DNA from: Callipepla californica brunnescens
Lineage: Eukaryota; Chordata; Aves; Galliformes; Odontophoridae
DNA length: 64,000 nucleotides
Assembly (NCBI GenBank): GCA_023055505.1
Contig: JALIRH010000001.1
Coordinates: forward strand, 93,836,530 to 93,900,529
Reading direction: 5' to 3'
Positions 36,414-48,432 of the stretch are shown here, in pieces. The notes beneath the pieces are model-generated. The model was not told the DNA's origin. It was given only the letters and a program-made list of their open reading frames with translations, and ran no database searches. The stretch's first letter is position 1; the number at the start of each line of letters is the position of its first letter. Position numbers and translations under genes: made by a program.

Positions 36414-39400
36414 AAATCAACATAGCCATAGGAACTAACACCAGAATTTTTTCCCTCTTTTTTAGAAGACTACCTGCATGTGAGAAAGAAAATTTCCTTC
36501 ATACTGAACTGCTGAAATACAGTTTCTTTTTCAATTTTTAAAGTTACCTGTAGCCTTGGTTGGCATCTTAATTACTATCTATACACAATTTTCTGTATAA
36601 TTCAAGTCTGTGAATTGTACTAGTTTATTAGGAGCAGCAATGTTCCAGCATGTAAAGCCTAATTCCTACTTACAGAACTCACCCTATTTCTCCTTACTTG
36701 TTCTGATTTATATCAGAACACATAGATGGTTTAAAAAAGAAAACATTACAAGGTTTTGAACCAAACGAATTTATTCAAGAAACTGAACTGACTGTGCATG
36801 AAAAATTGCAATTGCTAAAAAGGACTTTAAAGTACTAAAAGGACCAACGTTTAATCGTTCTTTTATCCATGTAAGTAATATGATAAATTCCTAATATAAC
36901 CAACAGAACACATTTGCCATTCATAAAGAGAATGTTAATGCCATAAAGATACATACCTGTGTTGAGCACTAAACCCTGACATCACTCTTGCATTAATTCA
37001 TTACAGTTCAAACCATTACTGATATTAATTTAAAACTACTACAGTTAGATTACTTATTATTTGCTTTTTGTCACTTAGATTACTTGGAAATCATGTCTAT
37101 GACACACAAAGAGGATGACATAGTGCAGCCCCTATTGCTTTTTCCTAGGAATTGTGAGTGTATCACCATTAATAAGTTAGTTGAGTCTACTGTGAGCATA
37201 ATTTCCAAATGTCCTGAGTAAAATCTACCAGGCCACTGTGTGAAATCTAATCTGAATAACTGCAAGTCCTATACAAATCTACAATGTTTATGTACAGAAC
37301 TGGATAAGAAGGCCAGAACAGGGAGTATTCTGTCCACAAATTACTAAAGACTACAATAGCAGATGCAGAATTGTATTTGTAGGAATACAAACTGTAGGGT
37401 TACTATAAATTATTATACTCTTCTTATGTATATACAAAAAGTATTATAACTACACAAAATTACTAAACACAGAGTTAACTACATGAGGTTGCATTTAAAT
37501 TACAAGAAACCAGGGGGCCAGGCTGTCCTCAAGATTATAGACAGCGCAATAATAATCATAACGTGATTTTCTACTTCCAGCATTGCTTGCTTGCTTGGAA
37601 GCTTCAGATAATTTCATAGAACAAGACATAAAATCCAGGCAAACTACTGAGATAAATATAAGGTTTTGAAGAATCAGGATTTGTGACAGAAGACTAATTT
37701 TCATTCTGTCCTTCTCTTTACAGTGAACTCACTACTCTGAAAAGAACAAAGACAGAGTCTACAGAAGGTTCTTTGCAAGAGGAATTGAGAAAAAAGATTG
37801 GGAACGGTGGTGCAAAGATTTCATTATTTTTGTTTGTTCTTGTTTTTTCAAATATGTCTTTCCCAGAAGGTGTTCCATCGTTTTATAAGACTGGAGAGGG
37901 CAACAAAATAAATAGACCAGTAGATATTAAAATTTTGGTCAGTCACAGGGATTCTTGTCAGTGTAGTCATTCACTGAAATGTGCAAAGCATTTTGCATTT
38001 AAGTATCAGAATTTCTTCTGATTTCATTCCTCATGAGCAGAAATCTGGTACTTCTCTCTAAAACTAATTCATTTAGATTTTTAATTTTTATTGATGTTAT
38101 CTTTACTTTTTTATTGATTTTATTTTTTATTGAGGAAAAGAAATAACACAAAGCTTTGATATAGTTCTGTGTCTAATTCTGCTACACTCGTTTTTTAAAT
38201 CTTCTGAAGTGGATTATGCATGTATTCCTTGTTTAAATCTGCATAAAAGAAGTGCCAAAAGCTGAAACTCAGTATAGTAGACTGATTTTGCAGAAAGCAG
38301 CTAAAAAAGGTACTTAGTAAAATTAAAAGACTTCCATGGAATTATGTAGGAAATGAAATCTAAAATAGACATCATTTTGTGCTAAAAAATAGACCAAAAA
38401 AACTCACTTTTTTGTACTTTATATTTAAAGATGTTAAAAGCCAAAACCAGAATTCAGTAAGCACAGGTATTTTTTTCATTGCACTGTTAATGTCAATGTG
38501 GAGAGAATAGTTGAAACCTGTCTTGCAGAGAAAGGCCACATGTCACTACTTGACAAAATTTACTTCTGTCTTCCCACCTTACTTACTTACACTTATAATT
38601 CTCCACCTGGTAGAACAATTTAAAACACAAAAAGTCTGTCTCTAATGAGGAACTTAGCCTTGAGCTACAGGCATCTGTCCCTGTAAATAAATACAAAATC
38701 TTTATGAAATCCTGAGATGATTGTTTAGACTTTTTATACAATATGTAATATGAACGTGTGGTTTTAAGTGACAACTGACAAACCACAAATCTCTAGAGAG
38801 GTAAATCTAATTAGTTCTATGAAAAAAAAAAAAAAGAGATCTGGACTGAAATTAAATTGCATATTGCCTTCACCACTGCCTTTGGTGCTTTGGTGTCTAT
38901 GTCTATTTGGAGTTTGCATGTACATAATTTCTTAATGGCTTTGTTATTCAGCTTACTTTTGTCCATTATTAAAGTATTGAGGACAGATAAGTCTTCAGAT
39001 CTTTTATGCTACAGTAAATTAACTAAGGATTATTCTCCATTCCAGTGAGAAGTCTTGAAGAAGGGTTTTGTAATCTTCATTCTTGTGACCCTCTGTCTTA
39101 CTTCATTAAAGTATTAAAGTTCCATGATATTTTGCAAAAGGTATGCTACTCTATATTTAGTAAAAGTAAGTTTGGTCCAGTTATAATGAGACACATTCAT
39201 GTTTTTTCACTGTAATAAATAAGGCCCCATAGTGGCCAGTCTTTTTTAATTCTGTCAGGAATTTATTTATTTTTTTTTTTAAGGAAAAAATTCTAACAGA
39301 GTTTGAAGAAACAGGCCTATATTTTTTTACAAGTTAAAAAATAAATGCTTGTTTCTTTAAATTTTAAAGTACAGTGAATTTGCCTTAAAGAAGAGTTTAG

Positions 39401-40324
39401 CTCAGCTGAAACCTTTGACATTAATTTATATGGACTTTTGTAAAAAGTATTTCAAATATCCTAATAAGTTTAGGAAAAAGTTTTGCTTGGTTTAGTATCA
39501 ATTTCCACTCGTAAAGGGGTTGACTAATTGAAGTGGGTAGTAAAGTAGGAAATTTTTAAAAATTATTTGATCTGAAACAAGGTCCTATTGTGATTGGTTG
39601 GATTTCTTCCTGATAAAAACACTGCAAATCCAAAGAGTGGGGTTCAGGCATTCTCTGTTCATACTTTAACAACATTTTGGGAGAAGGCTTCCTAGCTAAT
39701 GGCCTAAGAATTCATAATGTATTTCCTTCTATTTATGGATATGTGGGAAGAAAATGGAACAAAAATGTTAGACTGACTTAGCTTAAGAGTGTATGAATAT
39801 CAGTTTGTACAGATAACTCATACAAGAGCATCCTCATATGCTTTTAAAAATTCTGAGAGAGAATGTTTGGGACAAGTTTCTTTTAAAAGAATAAAAGGGA
39901 AAAAAAAATCTAATATACTGAAAAAAAAAGTGTCTTTTAAGGCAAAACTTTGTATTAGTCAGTAGGACAACTTGTCAGAGCAAGACTTTCACATGCAGCA
40001 GTGGGCACAGATGTTATATGATCATGTGTGCAGGGAAGTTTGTGTCTATGTAATAGATTTTTTTTTTTTGTGAGGAGGGAGGTGGTTAATATATCTTCCG
40101 ACTTTGTTGATCTCTAACCATTTTTGAAAAGAAATAGCTTGTTCAATGAAGTGTCAAGTAGCAAACTCCTACATTAGTAACTGCAAAAGAAACTTTAAAC
40201 ATGTTATGAGACAGAAGTAGTAAACTCAACTAGAAAAGAAAAAAAACGTTTGGAATATGTATGTAAAAGGAATGTTATCCATAGCTATTGTATAAATAAG
40301 AAAACGAATTTTGTTGAGTTATGT
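36414..40324. other. Unique AT-rich non-coding stretch
   Basis: No gene or recognisable transposon. ORFs are 60-82 codons without domains. Poly-A runs lie near 38,822-38,835 and 39,900-39,930, and poly-T runs near 39,271-39,280 and 40,060-40,069. Confidence 0.6.
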
Positions 40325-40994
40325 GGCAAAATTTTGATATCAGGGAGCTGTAGGGGTGGATTCTTTGAGAAGAGTCCAGCAGCTGGCCCGTGTCAGATCA
40401 GAGCCACAAGAACAGCTTGGAGCTGTCAGAGCTGCAGCTTCATGGAGAGGAGCCTGTGGTGGTGCAGGAGGGCTGGGGGAGCTGCCGCCCAAGGAGGATC
40501 TATGCTAGAACAGTCTGCCCCTGAGGCATTGGTCCCATGGCACGGATCTATGAAGCAGTTCTTGAAAGACTGCAGCCTGTGGGAAACCCACATAGTATCA
40601 GTTTTGGAACAACCGCATCCTGTGGGAGTGAAACAAAGAATATGATGAGGAAGAAGGAGTCACAGCAATGAAATGTTATTTACTGACTATAACCTCCGCT
40701 CCTGATTCCTCTTCTCTGCTTGAGGGGAAGTGGTAGAAGAGGGTGGGTGAGGGTACACAGTAGTTTTAGTGTGCTTTTAGGTTTTCTTCCAGTAATAATG
40801 AAATGGCAATGAATTATATTAATCTTCCCCAGGTTGAGTTTGTTTTCATGTTACAGTAATGGATGACTGATCTTCTTGTCCTTATCTCAACTCATGAGTT
40901 TTTCATTACATGTCCTTCCCCTATCCTTTTGAGGAGTGGGAGTGAGAGAGCTGTGTGGTGGTGTTGAGCTGCCCATAGTTCTTAAACCACCACA
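40325..40994 (+). mobile_element. GC-richer avian LTR fragment ending in CCACCACA
   Basis: The segment stands out in base composition. It follows a widespread bird LTR type as I remember it: a part with GGAGC and GAGCAGT units (CTGCAGCCTGTGGGAA), a GCTTGAGGGGAAGTGGTAGA segment, then AATCTTCCCCAGGTTGAGT, GACTGATCTTCTTGTCCTTA, CCTTTTGAGGAGTGGGAGTG and a terminal ACCACCACA. The 5' boundary is not clear and no PBS or retroviral gene is seen. An ORF of 131 codons (40,250-40,645) enters it and is not a gene. CR1 sequence starts at the next base, so the LTR either inserted into that CR1 or marks a rearrangement junction. I cannot give the family name with certainty. Confidence 0.55.
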
Positions 40995-41450
40995 TGAAGG
41001 GTGGTTTGATAGACTTGATAGAACTGGGGCTGTTTAGTCTGGGGAAAAGGAGGCAGAGGGGAGGCCTCACTGTTCTCTTCAAATACCTGAACTGTGCTTG
41101 CATTGAGAGTAGGGTTGGTTTTTTCTCACTGGTGACACATGACAGGACAAGAGAAAATGGCCTCCAGTTGTGTCAGGGGAGGTTTAGGCTGGATATAATG
41201 AAACACTTCTTTACATAAAGGGTTGTTAGGCACTGGAATAGAGTCCCCAGGGAGGTGGTTGAGTCACCATTTCTGGATTTGTTTATAATCCGTTTGAATG
41301 TGGCACTCAGGGACAAGATTTAGTGGTGGGTTGTTGGAGTTAGGTAGGAGTTAGGAGTTGAAGTTTTAAGTTAGTATGGTTAGATTGCAGTTGGACTTGA
41401 TGATCTTGAAGGTCTTTTTTATCCTGAGTAATTTTATGATTCTATTCTAT
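40995..41450 (+). mobile_element. CR1 LINE 3' fragment (subfamily with GGAGTTAGGAGTTG tail)
   Basis: The frame at about 41,020-41,218 reads [17 protein letters not shown], then [19 protein letters not shown] and GRFRLDI, the C-terminal part of CR1 ORF2. The 3' UTR includes GGTGGTTGAGTCACCATT, TGGCACTCAGGGAC and an unusual GTTGGAGTTAGGTAGGAGTT insertion, then GCAGTTGGACTTGATGATC and ATGATTCTATTC. The same subfamily-specific tail occurs in the inverted copy at 49.4 kb. Truncated at 5'. Confidence 0.92.
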
Positions 41451-41478
41451 TATATACATACATACATATATACATATG
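41450..41478. repeat. TATACATA microsatellite at the CR1 tail
   Basis: A TATACATACATACATATATACATATG run directly continues the CR1 terminal repeat. It probably expanded from the insertion tail. Confidence 0.8.
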
Positions 41479-42084
41479 AGAAATAAAATTCTTGATGTCA
41501 CACTGTCCTCTAAAGCCAAAATAAATCTTTTTTTTTAAGCTCTTGGAGTTATCATAGATATACCTAAAAATATAAATGTGTAAGCAAACAGTGAAAAAAA
41601 CTGACTACTTTTCAAATTAATTCTAGTACAATGTACATTACTATTAAATTTAATTTTAATAATCTTTAAACTCCCAGTGCACTACACGATGTTATCATCT
41701 TCAATAGTTTTAACACTAACTCATAAAACCATGACAGCAACTTATTTAAAGAAAATACTGTTACATCATTCTTTAAGTCACATTTTGCCCTATTTATATA
41801 TATATTTTTTGTTCATAGTAATTTACACTATTCAGTTTTGACTGTCCAAGTACATGAAGATTTAGTTAAGTACTTAGAATATATGTTTAGTGATTTACAT
41901 TAAATAAAGTATGTCTCTAAACATTGTCATTGTTCTTTGTGATCATATTTTTTGAATTCTATGGTTTATTTTAAGTAAGCTATTTACATTTTTTTTTCTT
42001 TCCTTAGTCAAGTCAAACATCTACTGTGTTGTAGTAGGGTCTTTCTTTTTCTCAATTCAGTAGGCTCAGGAAAAGCCTAGTGGG
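41479..42084. other. Non-coding spacer
   Basis: AT-rich, no recognised element. It ends at the perfect hairpin. Confidence 0.55.
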
Positions 42085-42146
42085 AAGATTTTACAGCAAT
42101 TTGAAGTGGCACCCTATTGTGCCACTTCAAATTGCTGTAAAATCTT
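42085..42146. repeat. Perfect hairpin: 28-bp arms, 6-nt loop
   Basis: The left arm (42,085-42,112, beginning AAGATTTTACAGC) and right arm (42,119-42,146, ending GCTGTAAAATCTT) are exact reverse complements, checked base by base. The spacer is CCTATT. Pairing stops sharply at both outer edges, with only a possible G-U next. There is no flanking target duplication and no U-tract. As RNA from either strand it would form a very stable stem of microRNA-precursor size, though natural precursors usually carry mismatches. Other readings are a fresh palindromic duplication from template switching, or a tiny foldback element. It lies in otherwise unique sequence 0.6 kb after a CR1. Confidence 0.97.
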
Positions 42147-42984
42147 TAGCTGAAGTATACACTTTTTCCACATTATGTCACTAATGCTCACAACAGTGTA
42201 AGTCCTGTACACCAGACATATATTGCCTAATTTAAGAAACTACATTCCTTTTGTTCCAGAGTGCAATTGAATTGAAAGAAATTCAACCCACTGATGATCA
42301 GGAAACAAGAACAATCCTTTCTCTAAAAGCATTACTTATATTATTTTACATCATGTTAATTCAAAGATAAAACTTAATTTTTAAGTTCCTTAAAGTCTGA
42401 ACTGGATTAACTTCAGGGAGAACATACATAGCTGGGAAATATCTGTTATACTTCTGCGTACAGGGGAAATCTTAAGTAGTCTTTGTAGATATATGAGAAA
42501 TCTTATCTATTTGAGATTTTTATTTGCAAATTTTTTATCGTCGTGGAATAACTCCATTCTGTGATCCTTAAACCAAATAATAATATGTCTTCTGCACAAA
42601 CACATACAAGTCACTGAATAATAAAGTTAAATCTCAGTGTAAGTATGGACATAATTAAATAACAAAATGGGTATTTGCAACCATCAAGCATTGTAAAATT
42701 GTTACTTAATAAGTTTAGAAATACAAAATGAGCCTCTCCTATGCTTGTTACGACCAAAGAATTTATGTCTTCTTCAGTGAGTATTAAACTGAAAAGATTT
42801 AAATATATACTCATGGATGGCAGTAGTATATTAAGAATAGAGCTATAAATGTGGATAATGCTAGTGTTTAGAAAGTCATTAGAAGTAGGGATTCAACCAT
42901 GGCTTTTTGATCTGATGGAATATCTTAATAGACAGAATAAAAAAAGAATAAGTTTAAATTTGTTTTGATATTTCTCATTACAAG
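42147..42984. other. Non-coding spacer
   Basis: AT-rich, no recognised element. The 67-codon ORF at 42,611-42,814 (minus) is without features. Confidence 0.55.
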
Positions 42985-43578
42985 AGCAGTAGCAATTAAA
43001 TAACATGGACAGGCTGAAGAGCTGGACAGAAAGGAACTTGATGAGGTTTAACAAGAGCAAATGTAGAGTCTTGTACCTAGGAGGGAATAAGCACATGCAC
43101 TAATACAGGTTTTGGGATGAGCTGCTGGAGAGGAGCTCTGCAGAGAAGGGTCTGGGTCTCCTGGTGGATGACAGGCTGACAATGAGCCAGCAGTGTGCCC
43201 TGGTAGTGAAGGTCAATGGCATCCTGGGGTGCAAAAAAAAGAGCGTGGCCAGCAGGTCAAGAGGGGTGATCCTCCCCCTTTACGCTGCCCCAGTCAGGCC
43301 TTACCAGGAATACTGTGTCCAATTCTAGGCTCCCCAGTACAAAAAAGTCAGGGATCTCCTCAAGAGAGTCCATCACAATGACGATAATGGGTCTGTAGCA
43401 ACTCTCTTATGAGGGCTCTGATCCACGTCAATATATAGCTAAGGTGTGGGAGGCAAAGGGAAAAGGCCAGACACTTCTCAGTGGTGCATGGTGATAGGAT
43501 GAGGGGAGATGGCCACAAACTGAAGAACAGAACGTTCTGCAAGAATGTGCATGAGAACTTCTTCACAGAAAAAAAAAT
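42985..43578 (+). mobile_element. CR1 LINE fragment, C-terminal reverse-transcriptase region, 3' end missing
   Basis: The translation follows CR1 ORF2 with frameshifts: WTERNLMRFNKSKCRVLYLG, then a GLGLLVDDRLTMSQQCALV block (about 43,150-43,200), NGILGCKKKSVASRS, VILPLY and EYCVQF. The match then decays through RVHHND to CMRTSSQK at 43,570. The 3' UTR and terminal octamers are absent and an A-rich stretch follows. This copy therefore lost its 3' end after insertion, unlike the other copies, which are 5'-truncated only. Stops and frame changes show it is inactive. Confidence 0.88.
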
Positions 43579-43970
43579 GAATTTAAGAACTATTCATTAA
43601 TATACCATTTCAAATTATTTATAAATTGACTAAATATTTTATTTTCATAACAGACTTTCTTTACTTGTGTATTTTGAAATTAACAATTAGAAACAAAATA
43701 TTTTATCACTTAAACAATAAACTAAGTTATACATCAATTATTTAAGAGGATGTATAGATGTATAAATTAAAGCAACCTTATAATATAAAGGAGACCTTAA
43801 AAAATCATAAACTCTCCACAGGTTTTCAAAAGAGAAAGAAAACAGAATAAAAATCTAGTGTTAATCATCTTAAATGAGAAGGAAACCAACATGTTCCCTA
43901 CATGGAAAGATAACAGGTGACATTTTATCTGATTTTCAATGCATTAACACAGCATCAGTTGCTTTAGATG
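43579..43970. other. Non-coding spacer between CR1 and LTR copy B
   Basis: Strongly AT-rich, no recognised element. Confidence 0.55.
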
Positions 43971-44522
43971 TGTTATGGTTTTATGAATTTTGTTATCAGT
44001 ATTCCTCATCATATCTTCATGTAGAGCACTGGGTGTAAGATGGTTACTGCTCCAGTTCCATGGACTGTCAATAGTTCCAGGTATACCTGTATCAGAAGAG
44101 AAAAAATACATACTCCAGAGGTCTTTTCATATCCATTTTCCATTCAGATGGAAAGATAAAACTGATCGCAAGTCTCAGGACTGCTCTCTTTTATTGCTCA
44201 TCATGGAAGAGTATGCTCCCTAGCTGTCTTGCTTTCAGAGTTAGAGTAAGGTTTTCAGTTTTGGACAATCTCTTTCCCATTTTGTTTGATTTATTAGCCT
44301 CAATTCCAATTATTTTGTATTATATTGTGTTATCCTGCTTTCCGATATCTTATTTAGTAAATTAGCTTTCTTCCTCAGATCGTTGCCGCTGTTCTGTTTT
44401 TAGGCCCATCTCCTGACTCTTTCCCATTTTCCCTTTTCCTCTTTCTTGGGTGTGGGACTGTGGGGTCTCCCCACCCCATTGGAACATGGAACCAGGCTGA
44501 ACCAGCCCATAAACCACTGACA
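43971..44522 (+). mobile_element. Solo LTR of an avian endogenous retrovirus, copy B
   Basis: It starts TGTTATGGTTTTATGA and ends AAACCACTGACA, and is collinear with copies A and C along its length, including TTATTTAGTAAATTAG, CGTTGCCGCTGTTCTGTTTTT, the pyrimidine-rich part and GAACCAGCCCATAAACC. About 20-30 bp are missing in the middle relative to copy C (after GTCTTTTCATATCC). The immediate flanks AGATG and GCTGT do not form a target duplication. Either they have mutated or the flanks were rearranged. No internal viral sequence is adjacent. Confidence 0.76.
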
Positions 44523-45965
44523 GCTGTCATGTGAATTAGTCGTCAAGAATGCTAATCTTATATAAACAAGCAGCATGATCTCCATAAGCGCTATCTCTTT
44601 GAATCTGTTGAATAGAACAGTCAAAATATCCGAATGAGATCATTTATTATTTATTTAAAGAATGATTAAGTTGATTGAAGTGCATTATATTCTGATATTA
44701 GCCTAACTCTGTTTTATGTTTGAAGGTCCATCAAGCATACTACAATATTTGCTTTTTCATCTTTGTTAGCCAAAGTTCTAGCATCACCAGATCTAATTGC
44801 AAACATTTTTTCTTTCTCAAAATTCCTCTTTCCAAATCCGTATGGTTAATGAGGATTCAAGTCTGCATAACATTTTCTAGCTTTCACTGCAGCAGAGAAA
44901 GGCTTCGGAGCACCCTTCCTTGCAGTTAACAAATATTTTTAAAAAGTGTTTCCCAAAGCTACTGGGAATGTTTAGGATGTTCCTCGATTCTAAGATGTCT
45001 GACATCACCTCCAAGTATGCCAAATTACTATTACTTGTAGGGAAAGTGATTTCACATAGGTATAAATTTTTATAATTGATGAGTATATATTTATTTTTTT
45101 AAAGAAATGTATGCATACATACACTCATGTAAAGAGGCACATGGTTTGTGTGTTCATATTTACTGTTTATAGATTAATTTTCTTGTCTATAAGAAGAATC
45201 AGCCACAAACTTCCTAGAACATTTAGTCCCATTAGGAAATAAACATAGTTCCATATACCTTAAATTAAATCCCTACATTTCTATTCAATAAGAGCAGTTA
45301 AGAAAAAGTTAGTCTTCCTAAATATAGTAAAGAGGCTAGTATGAACCTGACAGAAATCATAAAATGTAGTTAAATGTTGTTGATGCTCTTTACTTTTCCA
45401 TCCTACACAAATGATAGACAAGAGAACTACTTGAAATTTATTATACTATTGTTTATTTACTACCAGAGATAAAACAAAAGAATTCTCTGTGATGTTCACA
45501 AGCACTAAAGCTTGACAAGATGCCAAATATAGTTACACTAAAAGCAAATAGACAACAACAAGAACAATAAAAATCTGACTAATAGATATTTTAAAGTAAT
45601 TAAAAACAAACAAACAATAAGAACAGCAAAACCTAGAAAGTATTATGATTCAGCAAGCTTATCACCTTTGATGGTTGGTCCTGAAGACTTACACTCCTAC
45701 CTCTTGTGGGCTTATGCATTATGAGTTGCTGTTAAAGCTATTCTATTAACTTTCTGTGAAAAAAAAAGTGATAGCCACGTCCTATGCTAATCTACTGTTA
45801 TGTTCAGAGTTTATGGTAAGAGTTAAGCAGTGTAACTTTTCACATGCATGATATTGTGCTTCAGGGTACAAGGTCCTTGCTTGTTCATATTAACATTGTA
45901 GGAGCCTTATGAATTGCACATGTGGCAAAACCACAAAATTTGATAGTGTGAAACCAGCAGAAATT

Positions 45966-46010
45966 ACAGAACCATAGAATCATTGAGCCAGCAGTCTAAA
46001 TCAATCCCAT
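45966..46010 (-). mobile_element. Possible CR1 3'-terminal scrap
   Basis: ACCATAGAATCATTGAG resembles the inverted CR1 terminal octamers followed by the 3' UTR, but similarity fades within 45 bp. Confidence 0.25.
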
Positions 46011-46382
46011 CTGGGAAAGTAGGAAATGACAATTTGGCCCTCATACGCAGAACCTTCAAATAAAACAATACACACTGCATGTATCAGTCTCATCAGAGTG
46101 AGTATAAGGCCATAAAACTGAAGGATCATGAACAAGTCTTATGGGATATGCTGGTCAAATCCTCATACAATTGAACTGTTTTACTACAGTCAAATCAGAT
46201 TCAGGGAGTTGTTTGCCCTTGTTTTGGCTACAGAACCTGCATATGTTAAGTGTAGAGAAATAGAAAAGAACAGGCAAAGTAACAAGTTATTTACCAGGTG
46301 GTAGATGATTACAAAAGAAAATCTGTCCTTTGTTTTCATGATCAGGAAAAATGATTCTTGAAGACTCAGAAAAATATGTGAT

Positions 46383-46402
46383 GAAAATTCTCGAGAATTT
46401 TC
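46383..46402. repeat. Perfect 20-bp palindrome
   Basis: GAAAATTCTC is followed immediately by its reverse complement GAGAATTTTC. No known site is recognised. It may be chance in AT-rich DNA. Confidence 0.85.
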
Positions 46403-47639
46403 TGAGATTTTCTATTACTATTACTATTTTCTATTTCTATTACTGAATCACAAATTCATCATTCTCTATCAGATCTACTGAAAAATTCTAATCCCAAGGT
46501 CAATAAACTTTGTATCTTCTGAAAATAAACATAGCTTTCTGAAGAAGCAAGAAATCTTCAAGCAAAAATCTATAATTTTGTTTAAGCATCATTTAGAAGA
46601 ATACGATGAAGATCACAGCACAGGAGATTTCAGTGAATTCTCAGGTAAATAATGCAATTTTAAACTATTTTTTTAACTTCTGACTTCAAGAAATACTTTT
46701 AGAGAAAAAGACAAATCAGATTCAAAAATAGATATTAAGCATTTTAACATTGACGCTGGCATTGGAAACTTCAAAGTCTTAAAGAATAACTCTTCCACTT
46801 CACATTTACCTTTTTTTGTCCTATAAAATCAAAAAACCTATATTCCACTTTTGATAATTGTTTTTTAATTTTAATTTTTGTGCCTTTCTTTAATAATCCC
46901 ATATTTCTAAGTCATCATGCAGATTTTGGTAAATTAAAATTAAAACACCAACATTCCACATTCCAAGAGACAGACATTCTCATAACTATTTTATTGAAGC
47001 AATTGGCATTGTAAAATATTATGAATGCTAAAAGTGCTTTTTTTCATTAATCACTGTAAGTGGTTCTGACATTTTTTAAGGGCCAATTTTATGTGGAAAT
47101 TATCCAAACCCTTTGGGTATAATGATTTGTTATTTAAAGCTTCTTAACAAAGAATGGTGATACTAGTTCAATTTCTTTCAAGGAGAATTACATAGTCTTT
47201 TTAGGGAAAAAATGTAATCTAAAAGAAATGTAAAAGGAATGTATTTATTGAGTTCAGATATTTTTAGATGTATTAGTTATTACTAAAGAAAGTTGTTTGT
47301 TTGTTTTTTTCTCATATGAAAGTACATATTTTATGGTACAAATGAAAAAAAAAGAATTAACATTTAATTTTTAATATTTATTTTAACAAGTGATTAAAAC
47401 AGAGTGGATTTTTACAAGACTCAGATATTTCATGTCCTTGTGAAAGAAAAACAGAAAATTTTTTCATGCCTCCTTACCATCACAGTTTTAACTTTAAAAA
47501 TTAAATGACTCGTGGATTCAGGTTTTTTAATGTAACTTAATCTCTCTGAATTAAAACAAAAATACATATTACAAAGTTATTAATTTTTAAGATTTTTTAT
47601 TTTTGGAAATAAATAGTTCCAGTCCTTGAAGGGAATTGC

Positions 47640-47940
47640 TAGGAGACTGACTTTTTACATGGCCTAATAGTGACAACAAGGAAGAATGGATTTAAACTAA
47701 AAGGGGAAATTTATGCTAGATATTAAAAAGAAATCCTTTACTCAGAAGTTAGTCAGGCACAGGAACATGTTGACCAGAGAACCTGTGGATTCCCCATCCC
47801 TGGATCTGTTCAAAGCCAGGCTGGACAGGGTCCTAAGCAGCCTGATCTAGTGGGTGTCAACTGTGTCCTTAACACTGACATTGGAACTAGATGATCTTTA
47901 AGGTCCCTTCCAACCTAAATTATTTTATGATTCAATGAAT
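47640..47940 (+). mobile_element. CR1 LINE 3' end, older subfamily
   Basis: The motif order is that of a classic chicken CR1 tail: AATGGATTTAAACTAAAAG, TATGCTAGATATTAAAAAG, GGATTCCCCATCCCTGGATC, TGTTCAAAGCCAGGCTGGAC, CCTGATCTAGTGGGTGTC, GGAACTAGATGATCTTTAAG, GTCCCTTCCAACC, and a degraded terminal octamer (TTTTATGATTCAATGAAT). 5'-truncated and without an intact ORF. Confidence 0.92.
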
Positions 47941-48377
47941 TCCATTTGCTGTGAAAATTTTTTCATTATTATTATTATTTTTTATTAATCACTAAGATTT
48001 CATCAGTTCTTTTACAAAGGTTTAGCGTAACTACATGTCAAATCTGCAAAATATCCTAATTCTGCCTACTGAAACTGCATATTCTTTCAGTAATTTCTTC
48101 CCAGATGACCTCAAGAATTTGCCCACTGAAAAAGTCTAAAATGTGTATTCATGGAGATATTTTTCTCAGAGGCTGATAAGCTTGTGAGGTCCTACTCTGA
48201 TAGAGATAGTAAGTAGTGTTGATAGTTATTTCCAAAGTCTGCCTCTCCTAATGGCTTCTGACTACAAACAACATACCAGCCATTAATTTCAGTAATTACC
48301 TATTCTCCAGCCACTTCAAACATTTTTTTTAAATTCAAGGAGGATAACATCACTGATTACACTGATCTGTCTCTGTC

Positions 48378-48432
48378 TATAGCAGGGAGGGTTAGGAACA
48401 AGATGATTTTAAAGGTCCCAACCCAGAAGACT
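48378..48432 (+). mobile_element. CR1 3'-terminal scrap
   Basis: GCAGGGAGGGTTAGGAACA, AGATGATTTTAAAGGTCCC and AACCCAGAAG match the last 50 or so bases of a CR1 3' UTR. Short and diverged. Confidence 0.6.

Larger units (their letters stand above)
44523..47639. other. Unique AT-rich stretch
   Basis: No gene called. It contains a possible CR1 scrap at 45,966-46,010, a perfect 20-bp palindrome GAAAATTCTCGAGAATTTTC at 46,383-46,402, and a TTCTATTACTATTAC low-complexity stretch just after it. Confidence 0.55.

Noticed and set aside
40250..40645. 131-codon ORF
   Set aside because: It enters the GC-richer LTR fragment, where stops are rarer, and has no recognisable domain.
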